In this document: one piece after another, positions 27,046 through 35,415 of the stretch
Layout of the letters: the number at the start of each line of letters is the position of its first letter
Position numbering within the stretch: the first letter of the stretch is position 1
NCBI RefSeq assembly: GCF_003443615.1
Contig: NZ_CP031967.1
Coordinates: 62,001-126,000, forward strand
Origin: Alteromonas sp. BL110
GTDB lineage: Bacteria; Pseudomonadota; Gammaproteobacteria; Enterobacterales; Alteromonadaceae
Direction: 5' to 3'
Length of the DNA stretch: 64,000 bases
The notes under the pieces: generated by a model
What the model was told of the DNA's origin: nothing
What the model saw: only the letters and a program-made list of their open reading frames with translations
Database searches by the model: none
Made by a program: the position numbers and the translations under genes

Positions 27046-29151
27046 TCAAGCGACTTCTTCATCGCATATAAATCGTGTAAAAAATTCGTTCATAGCTATG
27101 GGGCGACACATGTAATAGCCTTGGCCTTGATGGCAACCTAGTGCTTTTAATCCATTGAAATGTGATTGGGTTTCAATGCCTTCTGCTACAATAGTTAGCT
27201 CCAAACTTAACGCTAGATGTACGATAGCGGTAACGATATCGTGAGCTTGCTGTTCCTTATCCATATCGATAACAAACGACCGATCTATTTTTAGCACGTT
27301 AAGCGGAAACTGACGCAGATAAGATAAACTTGAATATCCAGTACCGAAGTCATCGAGGGCTAAAGTAACGCCTAGCGACGTTAGTTTAACCAGAAGGTCA
27401 CGTGTTTGCTCAAAGTCGTGCATTAACGCCGACTCCGTCACTTCAAGCTCTATTGAACTGGCTTCAATACCCGTTGTTTTAATGATGTCTGCTACCTCAT
27501 CTGCAAACCCTGGGTTTGCTAGTTGTTTGGCAGCAACATTAACCGCCACTTTGAAGCGCTGGCCGTGTTCATTGCAGCGCGCAATGAATTCACAGCTTTT
27601 CTGAAGCACCTGCTTACCAAGCTGATGTATTAGGCCGGTTTCTTCGGCGAGGGGGATGAATTCGTCGGGACCAATAACATTACCGTTTTCATCAAACATT
27701 CTAACTAAACTTTCGGCGCTGAAAACTTCATCGCTATTAAAGTCGTACTTTGGCTGAAGATAGATAGCTAAACTGTTGTTTTCAATTGCTTGTCTAAGCT
27801 TAATTTCCATTTCGACTCTGTGATGCATGGCGTGCTGCAAGTCTTTTGAAAAAAAGCTGAAAGTGTCCTTTCCTTTAGATTTCGACCGATACATTGCGGA
27901 ATCAGCATGACGCATCATCTCTTCTGCATTCACCGCATCCTGTGGGTACAAGCTTATTCCTATGCTTAGACTTAACCGATGGGACTTTCCATCTATTTCT
28001 ATAGGTTCTCTCCCTGCTTGGAGGCAAGCCATAGCAATACTATCTGCACTGAACTCAGAGCCTATATCCGATAAAAGACAGGCAAACTCGTCACCGCCTA
28101 CGCGTGCAAGAGTCGCGCTTTGCTCTAGGGTGTTTGCGAGACGCTTTGCTACCGTTGATATGACGAAATCGCCAATCTGATGCCCTAGGCTATCGTTGAG
28201 GTATTTAAAATTATCAATATCTATTAACAGTAACGCGTTACTTTGCTTACTAGTTAAGCTTCTAGCTATAGCTTGGACGATGCGGTCATGAAGCAACACA
28301 CGGTTGGGCAAACCTGTAAGCTGATCATGGTTGGTTAAGTGCGTCATCTTCACCGCCATTTCTACAGCTTCAGAAACATCCTGAAAAACCATAACAGCAC
28401 CGTTAATATTGCCCTCATCGTCGACAATTGGGGAAGCGGTGTCTTCAACCCTGAAAATCTGCTTGTGCCTACTGACAAGAGTTGCATTGTACGACATCGC
28501 CACGGGGCGTTTTACTTCAAGCGCGTAAAGAGCTGGATTTAACAGCGGCTCATGGCTTGAGGCATCGCGCAGGTTCATTATTTCATCAATAGGCTTGCCT
28601 AAGGCATCTTGCATACTGTAACCGGTTAGCCGTTGGGCTACGGGGTTTATGAATGTAATATCTCCTGAAGCGTTAATCGAGACTACGCCGTCAGCTATGG
28701 ATTTCAATGTAATGGCAAGTTGTTTTTTTTCAGCCTCAAGTTCTTGGTTAACCTTCTTCAATAAGGCTTTTTGAGATTGAAGCGTGAGGTGGTTCCTCAC
28801 CCTCATCCGACACATTTCTATATCAATAGGCTTTGAGATAAAATCTATCGCTCCAAGCGACAACGCACAGTGTTCATTTTCAGCGTCGCTATGAGAGGTA
28901 ACGAAGATAACTGGAATTGAAGCTGTACTCGGACATGCTTTAAGTTGCTTGCATACCTCAAAGCCCGATAGCTCAGGCATGCTGATATCTAAGACAATCA
29001 AATCAGGCTGCTGCGACTGTATTACAAAAAATGCTGTTGCACTTTGTGAGACCGTCACGACTTCTGCTAGGGATTCTACCGCATTTTCCAGTAGCAAGAG
29101 TGTTGTTGGTTCATCGTCAATGATGACTACTTTTTGTGCCTCATTTTCCAT
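27046..29151 (-). CDS. REC-PAS-GGDEF-EAL response regulator
   Basis: A 701-residue regulator. Its parts are a receiver with Asp55 (LIVLDISMPELSG), PAS (about 155-270), GGDEF with intact VGGDEF but no RxxD inhibitory site, and EAL. The EAL motif reads ESL, keeping the metal Glu, and NVAAKQL, ELEVTES, LDDFGTGYSSL, KIDRSF and VAEGIET are all present, so phosphodiesterase activity is expected. The start is ATG 29151, with GTG 29163 possible. It probably degrades c-di-GMP, opposing the cyclase beside it, and may be phosphorylated through the Hpt protein divergent from it. Confidence 0.92.
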   Translation of the reverse strand: MENEAQKVVIIDDEPTTLLLLENAVESLAEVVTVSQSATAFFVIQSQQPDLIVLDISMPELSGFEVCKQLKACPSTASIPVIFVTSHSDAENEHCALSLGAIDFISKPIDIEMCRMRVRNHLTLQSQKALLKKVNQELEAEKKQLAITLKSIADGVVSINASGDITFINPVAQRLTGYSMQDALGKPIDEIMNLRDASSHEPLLNPALYALEVKRPVAMSYNATLVSRHKQIFRVEDTASPIVDDEGNINGAVMVFQDVSEAVEMAVKMTHLTNHDQLTGLPNRVLLHDRIVQAIARSLTSKQSNALLLIDIDNFKYLNDSLGHQIGDFVISTVAKRLANTLEQSATLARVGGDEFACLLSDIGSEFSADSIAMACLQAGREPIEIDGKSHRLSLSIGISLYPQDAVNAEEMMRHADSAMYRSKSKGKDTFSFFSKDLQHAMHHRVEMEIKLRQAIENNSLAIYLQPKYDFNSDEVFSAESLVRMFDENGNVIGPDEFIPLAEETGLIHQLGKQVLQKSCEFIARCNEHGQRFKVAVNVAAKQLANPGFADEVADIIKTTGIEASSIELEVTESALMHDFEQTRDLLVKLTSLGVTLALDDFGTGYSSLSYLRQFPLNVLKIDRSFVIDMDKEQQAHDIVTAIVHLALSLELTIVAEGIETQSHFNGLKALGCHQGQGYYMCRPIAMNEFFTRFICDEEVA

Positions 29152-29337
29152 GAGAAATACCACACTACATTAAAAATTCTTATTTAGTATCGTCCGGCAT
29201 ACTCAAAAAAACATTAATCTTTAGTCTATTTTGGTTAGATAAAGCACATTTTGGAGGGTAACTCATTGACTGCAATGCTTTTGGTAACGCACAATTAATC
29301 TACTATTAAACCCTGTATTTACTGCTTGGTGATAAGA

Positions 29338-29700
29338 ATGGATACGTTAAACACGCACAAGGCGCTTCCAAAAGAACAATTATGGAATAGAGACGCTGCT
29401 TTGAATAGGCTTGGGGGCAACGAAGGGTTGTTAAACCGCATCGTTGAAATGTTTTTAGCTCAAATAACTCAGAAACAACAAGCCTTACAAAAGGCCGCAA
29501 CTGAGTTAGACGTAGATGCAGTAAAGTTCACCAGTCATGCAATGAAAGGCGTATCAGGGGATGTAGGGGCCGATGCGATTCGAGAAAAAGCCTCGTCTAT
29601 TGAAAATAAAGCCAAACAGGGCGATTTAACTGAGATAGCTCAAGATGTAGAAGAACTAGACAGCTTAATCGAGCAAACTCTGGTTACGATGCAATCGTAA
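29338..29700 (+). CDS. Free-standing Hpt phosphotransfer protein
   Basis: A 120-residue four-helix Hpt domain. The phospho-acceptor is His67 in TSHAMKGVSGDVGA, matching the Hpt pattern HSLKGSSGNLGA. It is divergent from the REC-PAS-GGDEF-EAL gene with 186 bases between. It would carry phosphate from the receiver of the hybrid kinase to the receivers of the two GGDEF proteins. ATG 29338 is preferred to the TTG at 29326. A weak hairpin (GCGAGCT at 29707, AGCTCGC at 29734) lies between it and the convergent adenine deaminase gene. Confidence 0.87.
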   Translation: MDTLNTHKALPKEQLWNRDAALNRLGGNEGLLNRIVEMFLAQITQKQQALQKAATELDVDAVKFTSHAMKGVSGDVGADAIREKASSIENKAKQGDLTEIAQDVEELDSLIEQTLVTMQS

Positions 29701-29760
29701 GGCGAAGCGAGCTCAACAAAAATTACTTTGAAAAGCTCGCGCTATAGCTTTACGGGTCAC

Positions 29761-30762
29761 TTAGATAGCTTCTGTTACTTGCTTAACCAGTGCATCTTTC
29801 TTTTCTTGCGGTAAGAAACTTGCCTTGAAACTGTTTGCGGCCAGCACGCGAATCGTACCCTCATCTATGTTTAGCGACGTATGAAGCGCTTGAAAATTTT
29901 CATTCAAAAAACCACCGAAATAGGTGGGGTCATCGGAATTAACCGTCACTAGCAAACCAGCGTCTAATAATTGCACGATATTATGCTCTTTCATATCGTC
30001 AATTACGCATAGCTTTAAATTGCTCAGTGGGCACACGGTAAGCGGTATTTGCTTTTCCTTCAAAAGCGCCATAAGCGCGTGGTCTTCCTGACAGCGTACA
30101 CCGTGGTCAATGCGGTCAACGTCAAGCAGTTCAATCGCCTCCCAGATATAAGACGCCGGCCCTTCTTCCCCTGCATGGGCAACAATTTTAAAGCCAAGGG
30201 ACTTCGCCTTTTTAAAAACGCGTTCAAACTTAGACGGCGGGTGCCCTAACTCTGAACTATCAAGACCCACTGCGGTAATGTGCTGATAGTAAGGTTTTGC
30301 CGCTTCTAGTGTTTCGAAAGCTTCACTTTCGGGCAAATGCCTCAAAAACGACATGATTAGATAGCTACTTATGCCAAATTCACTTTCTGCTTTTTGGATA
30401 GCTCGTAAAAAGCCAGGCATAAACACATCAAAACCTATACCCCGCTCGGTATGGGTTTGAGGGTCAAACATAATTTCAGCATGGACGATATTCTCTTCAG
30501 CGCACCGCGATAAGTATTCCCACATCAACGTAAAGAAATCTTCTTCATCCCTTAATACCCCTGCCCCTGCGTAATAAAGATCGAGGAAGCTTTGCAAATC
30601 CTTGAAATTATAAGCAGCTTCAATCTCTTCCACGCTTGCATAAGGAAGTGATACACTATGCTTTTCAGCTAGGCGCCACATGAGTTCAGGCGTTAAGCTA
30701 CCTTCTATATGCAGATGCAGTTCGGCCTTTGGTATGTTTTTAATTATTGATGACAGCGACAT
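29761..30762 (-). CDS. Adenine deaminase (ADA-like fold)
   Basis: A 333-residue zinc amidohydrolase of the adenosine/adenine deaminase family. Metal and catalytic motifs are HLHIEGS, HAGEEGPASYIWEA, IDHGVRCQED and VNSDDPTYFGG. Features such as FLDLYYAGAGVLRDEEDF and PLTVCPLSNLKLCV match bacterial and yeast Aah1-type adenine deaminases and not adenosine deaminase. It makes hypoxanthine from adenine, feeding xanthine dehydrogenase. It is divergent from the AzgA-type permease, with an RutR-type site between, so both are probably induced together. Confidence 0.9.
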   Translation of the reverse strand: MSLSSIIKNIPKAELHLHIEGSLTPELMWRLAEKHSVSLPYASVEEIEAAYNFKDLQSFLDLYYAGAGVLRDEEDFFTLMWEYLSRCAEENIVHAEIMFDPQTHTERGIGFDVFMPGFLRAIQKAESEFGISSYLIMSFLRHLPESEAFETLEAAKPYYQHITAVGLDSSELGHPPSKFERVFKKAKSLGFKIVAHAGEEGPASYIWEAIELLDVDRIDHGVRCQEDHALMALLKEKQIPLTVCPLSNLKLCVIDDMKEHNIVQLLDAGLLVTVNSDDPTYFGGFLNENFQALHTSLNIDEGTIRVLAANSFKASFLPQEKKDALVKQVTEAI

Positions 30763-31015
30763 GGCCCCTCACTTATTTGCACCATAACAATGCAACAGCA
30801 TTTAATTGGTGCGTAATAGTTTATCTTTAATGCTATCTGTAAACGAGTTCTATTGCTCATTTAGGTTTTTGTTTGCGGTTTTTTTAACATCATCTATGTT
30901 GTGTACTAACCGTTTGGCTGGCTTTGTGCTGCCTGGCTAGTGACCTTGAGTCACACAATGATTGTTATTAAATCATTGTACTGAAATGTAAGTTAGCACA
31001 AAACACACCAACAAG

Positions 31016-31031
31016 TTGACTAATTGGTCAG
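31016..31031 (+). promoter_or_regulatory. RutR-type operator between adenine deaminase and AzgA genes
   Basis: TTGACTAATTGGTCAG matches TTGACCANNTGGTCAA at 12 of 14 defined positions, keeping both TTGAC and TGGTCA arms. It lies 56 bases before the permease ATG in the 324-base divergent region, so one regulator could govern both genes. Confidence 0.7.
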
Positions 31032-31086
31032 TTTATTGCTTTCAAACGCACAAAATACTAAATGAAACACAAACAGAGAACTCTTG

Positions 31087-32418
31087 ATGTCCAACAATGT
31101 AATTGAAAGGCTTTTTAAGCTGCAGGAGCACGGCACGACGGTAAGAACTGAGATAATTGCAGGTCTTACTACGTTCGCGGCTATGTCTTATATCCTCGTG
31201 GTAAACCCAGGTATTTTGGGCCTGAGTGGTATGCCGGTAGAAGGCCTGATTACAGTGACAGCAGTCGCGGCCTGCATCGGCACATTAATAATGGCGCTAA
31301 TGACCAACTACCCTATTGCACTAGCGCCAGGTATGGGTTTAAACGCTTTTTTCGCTTTCACTATTTGTCTTGGTCGTGAAATTCCGTGGGAAGCGGCTCT
31401 AGGCATTGTGTTCTGGAACGGTATTCTTTTCTTAATACTCTCTCTCACTGGCGTTCGAACAAAAATAGCTGAATCTATTCCGCCCTCTCTCAAAATAGGT
31501 GTTCAGTGTGGTATAGGCTTGTTTATTGCCTTTATCGGCCTTAAGAATGCAGGACTTATTGTTGATAACCCTGCAACCTTTGTTCAGCTTGGTGATCTTT
31601 CTGAGCCTGCTGTTATGCTTGCGCTTATTGGTATTATTTTTACCATCGTCCTCATGGTTAAACGCGTTACCGGCGCTATATTAATTTCAATCGTTACGCT
31701 AACGTTAATCGGTGCATTTGTCCCTACGGAAAACGGAATGCTAACTTCCACACCCTCTGCTGTTGTAGGCATGCCAGAGTCCATGTCGAACACGTTTATG
31801 GCAATGGATTTCTGGTACCCAATCGATCACCTAGCAGAGACTTGGGACCTTATTTTCGCTCTTATGTTCGTGAACATGTTCGACACTATAGGCACGTTAA
31901 TAGGCGTATCTCGTAAGGCTAATTTACTAACGCCTGAAGGCAAGCTACCTAAAATAGGCTCAGCTATGACTGCCGACGCATCGGCAAGTATTGCTGGCGC
32001 AATGGTAGGCACATCGCCGGTAACAAGTTATGTTGAATCAGCAACTGGCGTATCGTCTGGAGGAAGAACCGGTCTCACCGCAGTGGTAGTGTCTGTATGC
32101 TTTCTGCTGTCGCTTTTCCTAACACCGTTAATGAAGGTGATTCCGCTAATGGCCACTACCCCAGCACTGCTAATGGTAGGCATTTTAATGATGGATTCGA
32201 TTCGACATGTAGATTTCGATGACTTAGGGGCTTTGGCCACCGCGTCTGTTGCACTTATCGCTATGCCGCTCACTTTTAGTATCAGTGAGGGTATTGCCCT
32301 TGGTTTCATTACCTATGTAGGTATTAAAGTAGGAACGGGTAAGTTTAAAGAAGTAACCCCACTTACTTATGCCCTGGCTATTGTTTTCTTACTTAGGTAC
32401 TTGCTGGATTTAAAATAA
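31087..32418 (+). CDS. AzgA/PbuG-type adenine-guanine-hypoxanthine permease
   Basis: A 443-residue inner-membrane NCS2-family symporter of the AzgA branch. Recognised by GLTTFAAMSYILVVNPGILG near the N-terminus, APGMGLNAFFAF, and FVNMFDTIGTLIGVSRKA, the motif holding the substrate-binding acidic residue. Substrates in this branch are adenine, guanine and hypoxanthine, complementing the xanthine/urate-type permease at 18 kb. The ATG at 31087 is preferred over a TTG one codon earlier. It is divergent from adenine deaminase and ends in a strong terminator at 32471. Confidence 0.9.
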   Translation: MSNNVIERLFKLQEHGTTVRTEIIAGLTTFAAMSYILVVNPGILGLSGMPVEGLITVTAVAACIGTLIMALMTNYPIALAPGMGLNAFFAFTICLGREIPWEAALGIVFWNGILFLILSLTGVRTKIAESIPPSLKIGVQCGIGLFIAFIGLKNAGLIVDNPATFVQLGDLSEPAVMLALIGIIFTIVLMVKRVTGAILISIVTLTLIGAFVPTENGMLTSTPSAVVGMPESMSNTFMAMDFWYPIDHLAETWDLIFALMFVNMFDTIGTLIGVSRKANLLTPEGKLPKIGSAMTADASASIAGAMVGTSPVTSYVESATGVSSGGRTGLTAVVVSVCFLLSLFLTPLMKVIPLMATTPALLMVGILMMDSIRHVDFDDLGALATASVALIAMPLTFSISEGIALGFITYVGIKVGTGKFKEVTPLTYALAIVFLLRYLLDLK

Positions 32419-32470
32419 TCTATCGCTGCGTGTAAAAGATATTGCGTACAAAATTTTGGTTTAGATGCAA

Positions 32471-32501
32471 GAAAGGTGGCTCAAACGCCACCTTTCTTTT
32501 A
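32471..32501 (+). terminator. Terminator of the AzgA-type permease gene
   Basis: GAAAGGTGGC (32471-32480), loop TCAAAC, GCCACCTTTC (32487-32496), then TTTT. A perfect 10-base stem. A short reading frame starting at GTG 32476 begins inside this structure, so its first residues are not meaningful. Confidence 0.92.
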
Positions 32502-32502
32502 T

Positions 32503-32724
32503 CTAGCGAATATTGGAAAACCGTATCGCCCGACTCAGTTATCGGAGTTGTGTAGCAAATACATTAAGTTGGCAAGTGTCAGAAAAGGCGGTTCCTGCAA
32601 TCAATTCCGTCACGCAGCAGCCACCCATATGGTAAATAGCGGGACTGACGTTGACATTCATCATGCGCAAGACTTCCTTAGTCATGCTGACATATCAACA
32701 ACCCAAATTTACGTGCATGCGTAA
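32503..32724 (+). pseudogene. Tyrosine recombinase (integrase), C-terminal remnant
   Basis: About 74 codons of the catalytic end of a phage/integron-type integrase: NQFRHAAATHMV, LSHADISTTQIYVHA. The second catalytic Arg (FRH), the His of LSHAD and the nucleophile Tyr (QIY) are present. The first His of the HxxR box is Asn here. The catalytic N-terminal half with the first Arg is missing, and the fragment starts directly after the permease terminator. It has no own promoter or start. It marks an old insertion between the azgA and puuE genes. Confidence 0.8.
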
Positions 32725-32816
32725 GCTAAGGAGTGTTTAAGAGCAAACACACCCATCATCGCACGATTAACTCTGCTAGGCTCTCATCTTAGAGAGCTTT
32801 ATTCCATTGTGCGGAT

Positions 32817-32864
32817 TTTCGAATATTTCGAATACTTGACATTCTTTCGAATATTTCAAATAAT
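32817..32864 (+). promoter_or_regulatory. Promoter with repeated TTCGAA operators for the toxin-antitoxin pair
   Basis: Two 18-base copies of TTTCGAATATTTCRAATA lie at 32817-32834 and 32845-32862. They bracket a consensus -35 TTGACA (32836-32841), 17 bases from AATAAT (32859-32864). The second copy fills the spacer and -10, so a repressor bound there would block transcription. This is the usual layout for autoregulation of a toxin-antitoxin operon. Confidence 0.7.
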
Positions 32865-32978
32865 GAGGTTAATCAGCTCACTTTACTGAGTTAACCAACT
32901 AAACAAATTAATAGATTCGATACTTGAACCGAAAGACATACCAAGACTTCATATTTGAAAAACTGAAAAACTGAGACA

Positions 32979-33440
32979 ATGACTATGTTAAATGTACAGT
33001 CCTTGCCTACTGCCGAAGAGATTGCATTGGCCAAGCTAAGTAGCCAAGAACTTTCTGCTGTATTAGAAATTAACAGTGAAATACAGGACTTCAATGTAGT
33101 AGGCAAAGATGGTGAAACGCACCAAGTAAAAATGCCTGCTAGCGCGGTTAAATTGATGATTGAGGTGCTAACGCAACTCGGCCAAGGTAATAGTGTCAAC
33201 ATTACACCGATACATGCAGAATTAACTACTCAGGAAGCGGCTGATATCTTAAATATGTCGCGACCTACGTTAATTAAATTATTAGACTCGGGAGATATCC
33301 CTCATAGTCGAACGGGTAACCGTCGTAAAGTAGCGTTTGTAGATGTAATGAATTACAAACAGGAAATTGATGCAAAACGACTCGCTGCCTTGGATGAACT
33401 GACTGCACTCGATCAGGAATTAGGATTGGGATACGAATAG
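32979..33440 (+). CDS. HTH (excisionase-type) antitoxin of a PIN toxin pair
   Basis: A 153-residue protein. The C-terminal half has an excisionase-type helix-turn-helix (about 75-130, TTQEAADILNMSRPTLIKLLDSGDIPHSRTGNRRKV). The N-terminal half (about 1-70) is probably the toxin-neutralising part. It is followed after three bases by a PIN-domain reading frame, and it has its own promoter with paired operators. It would repress the operon and neutralise the toxin. It looks intact, unlike its partner. Confidence 0.8.
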   Translation: MTMLNVQSLPTAEEIALAKLSSQELSAVLEINSEIQDFNVVGKDGETHQVKMPASAVKLMIEVLTQLGQGNSVNITPIHAELTTQEAADILNMSRPTLIKLLDSGDIPHSRTGNRRKVAFVDVMNYKQEIDAKRLAALDELTALDQELGLGYE

Positions 33441-33443
33441 AAA

Positions 33444-34013
33444 ATGGCGACATATACAGTCGTTCTGGATGCATGTGTATTGTATCCAGCGCCTTTACGC
33501 AGTTATTTACTTTATCTAGCTCAAACTGGTTTATATAGAGCAAGGTGGACAAATCAAATTCATGATGAATGGATCTGAAATTTATTAAAAAATAGACCTG
33601 ATTTAACGATTGAAAAGTTATCTAAAGTCCGTGCGGCGATGGACCGGCACGCGCCCGATTTTCTTGTCGAAGGATACGAATCAATAATTGATGGAATTGA
33701 CTTGCCTGATCTAGATGATAGGCACGTGGTAGCAGCCGCTATACAAGGTCAAGCTGAAGGCATCATTACCTTCAACCTAAAAGATTTTCCTAAACAATAC
33801 CTAGAAAATTTGGGTTTGTCTGCCATTCATCCAGATACGTTCTTATCAGATATGTTTGAGTTAGATCCAGCAACTGCACTTAGAGCAGCGCAAAAACAGC
33901 GTGGCGCGATGCGCAGTCCCGCGATGACTCCGGATGAGTACTTAGATTGTCTACAACGGCAAAAACTGCCAAATTTGGTATCGCACCTAAGGAAATATTC
34001 ATCGATACTCTAA
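33444..34013 (+). pseudogene. PIN-domain toxin interrupted by an in-frame TGA
   Basis: Reading from ATG 33444 gives VVLDACVLYPAPLRSYLLYL, the start of a PIN nuclease with its first Asp. It stops at TGA 33576-33578 after 44 codons (…HDEWI). Past that stop the same frame runs on for 144 codons with LPDLDDRHVVAAAIQGQAEGIITFNLKDFP, carrying the later acidic residues. Without the stop the protein would be 189 residues. One base change explains it, so the toxin is recently inactivated, or the base is a sequencing error. A second start at ATG 33639 would lack the first Asp. PIN toxins cleave RNA. Confidence 0.8.
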
Positions 34014-34129
34014 GTGAGCGTTATTACATAGGCAAATGAGCTGCTATTAAGCTCTGCTGCGACAATTTTTACAGCCTCATCCGAATTCAAAACGAATTAT
34101 GCTACATCTACTAATTTGCAGCTATTGGT

Positions 34130-34387
34130 TTACTTTAAACCGTCGTATGTGAAGGTAACTGCTTTATCACCCATAAATACGATTTTCACATGTTTACTGT
34201 CTTCAGCGCCCCATGTACACGCCATGGTGCCCATTGTTTTACCACAGTTGTCGGCAGAACCTAAAATAGCTTCAACTTCGTCCTGAGACATGCCCATCTC
34301 TAACTTGTCATAGTTTTCTTTAGTTAGTTTTGAACATGCGGTCAGTGCTAGTGCACCTAAAGCAATGATGGCTAATTTTGATTTCAT
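34130..34387 (-). CDS. Small lipoprotein with SmpA/BLIP-like fold (DUF3862-like)
   Basis: An 85-residue protein with a lipoprotein signal (ALALTAC). Its body YDKLEMGMSQDEVEAILGSADNCGK...CTWGAEDSKHVKIVFMGDKAV is the small beta-alpha domain of the SmpA/OmlA and beta-lactamase-inhibitor-like group. Two cysteines in the mature part could form a disulphide. Function is unknown. It stands alone, with clear gaps on both sides. Confidence 0.8.
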   Translation of the reverse strand: MKSKLAIIALGALALTACSKLTKENYDKLEMGMSQDEVEAILGSADNCGKTMGTMACTWGAEDSKHVKIVFMGDKAVTFTYDGLK

Positions 34388-34484
34388 GGTGTTATCCTTT
34401 ATCTAAGTGGAAGTGAAAGCAACCTATTGGCCCCCTTATCTTCCACCTTACTTTATGTCTATTACAATGGGCGTACTGTAAACG

Positions 34485-35414
34485 CTAAGAACGCGCCTTG
34501 TCACTACCGTCTTTAGGATGAGTGTCTAACCAGTGACGCGCAATCTGTTCTCGTGTGGCTAACCACACTTTGTCATGTGATTTCACGTACTCGATAAAAC
34601 GCTTAAGCGCAGCAAGCCTTGCAGGTCGACCTATAATGCGATTGTGTAGACCAATTGAAAGCATTTTAGGCGCCTCTTCCCCTTCCTCGTACAGTACGTC
34701 AAACGCGTCTTTTAAATAGGTAAAGAACTGTTCACCACTGTTAAAACCTTGAGGTGTGGCAAAGCGCATATCGTTTGTGTCTAACGTGTAAGGCACCATA
34801 AGTAGCGGCTTACTGTAGTGACAGTCGTAATAGGGTAAGTCGTCAGCATAAGAATCGGCGCAATATAAAATATCGTCACGCTCTGCTATTAGTTTTAGCG
34901 TATTAGGGCTTGTTCTTCCTGTGTACCATCCTACGGGTTTCTTACCCGTTAACTGCTCATGAAGAATAATCGCCTCATCGATTTGTTTGCGCTCGTCATC
35001 TTCACTCATATCCTGATAGTGCACCCAGCGCATGGCGTGGCTGGCTATTTCCCAACCTGAGTCCATCATGGCTTTCACGGCGTCAGGATGTCGCTGCATA
35101 GCCATGGTAACGCCAAATACTGTCACAGGAATGTCGTACTTGTTTAGCAGCCTGTGTAAGCGCCAAAAGCCAGCACGACTGCCATATTCGTAAATTGACT
35201 CCATACTCAGGTGTCGATCTTTGTAAGCCTGCGCACCGATAATCTCAGATAAGAATATTTCGGATGCTTCATCACCATGAAGCACACAGTTTTCGCCACC
35301 CTCTTCGTAGTTCAAGACGAACTGAACGGCTATTTTTGCGTTATTCGGCCAGTTCGCATGGGGGACATGTTCACCGTATCCAATAAGATCACGAGGATAA
35401 ACAGATTCTGTCAT
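34485..35414 (-). CDS. puuE: Allantoinase, PuuE type (polysaccharide-deacetylase fold)
   Basis: A 309-residue metal-independent allantoinase. Motifs are YPRDLIGYGEHVPHANWPNNAKIAVQFVLNYEEGGE at the start, EYGSRAGFWRLHRLL, WEIASHAMRWVHYQ, PVGWYTGRTSPNT and the end TREQIARHW. It opens the hydantoin ring of allantoin to allantoate. The frame extends to 35444, but the true start is ATG 35414, one base after the stop of the TetR gene and with GAGGTG inside the TetR end, so the pair is translationally coupled. It supplies allantoate to the amidohydrolase at 16 kb. No classical AllB allantoinase is seen. Confidence 0.92.
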   Translation of the reverse strand: MTESVYPRDLIGYGEHVPHANWPNNAKIAVQFVLNYEEGGENCVLHGDEASEIFLSEIIGAQAYKDRHLSMESIYEYGSRAGFWRLHRLLNKYDIPVTVFGVTMAMQRHPDAVKAMMDSGWEIASHAMRWVHYQDMSEDDERKQIDEAIILHEQLTGKKPVGWYTGRTSPNTLKLIAERDDILYCADSYADDLPYYDCHYSKPLLMVPYTLDTNDMRFATPQGFNSGEQFFTYLKDAFDVLYEEGEEAPKMLSIGLHNRIIGRPARLAALKRFIEYVKSHDKVWLATREQIARHWLDTHPKDGSDKARS

Positions 35415-35415
35415 A

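Noticed and set aside
29707..29740. Hairpin between Hpt and adenine deaminase genes as a terminator
   Set aside because: Seven-base arms with a 20-base loop and no run of Ts on either strand.
32476..32502. N-terminal residues of the integrase-remnant frame as a true protein start
   Set aside because: They are coded inside the terminator hairpin of the permease gene and show no similarity to integrases.
33576..33578. TGA in the PIN frame read as selenocysteine or recoding
   Set aside because: No hairpin or other recoding signal was seen after it and PIN nucleases have no selenocysteine forms; a nonsense change is simpler.
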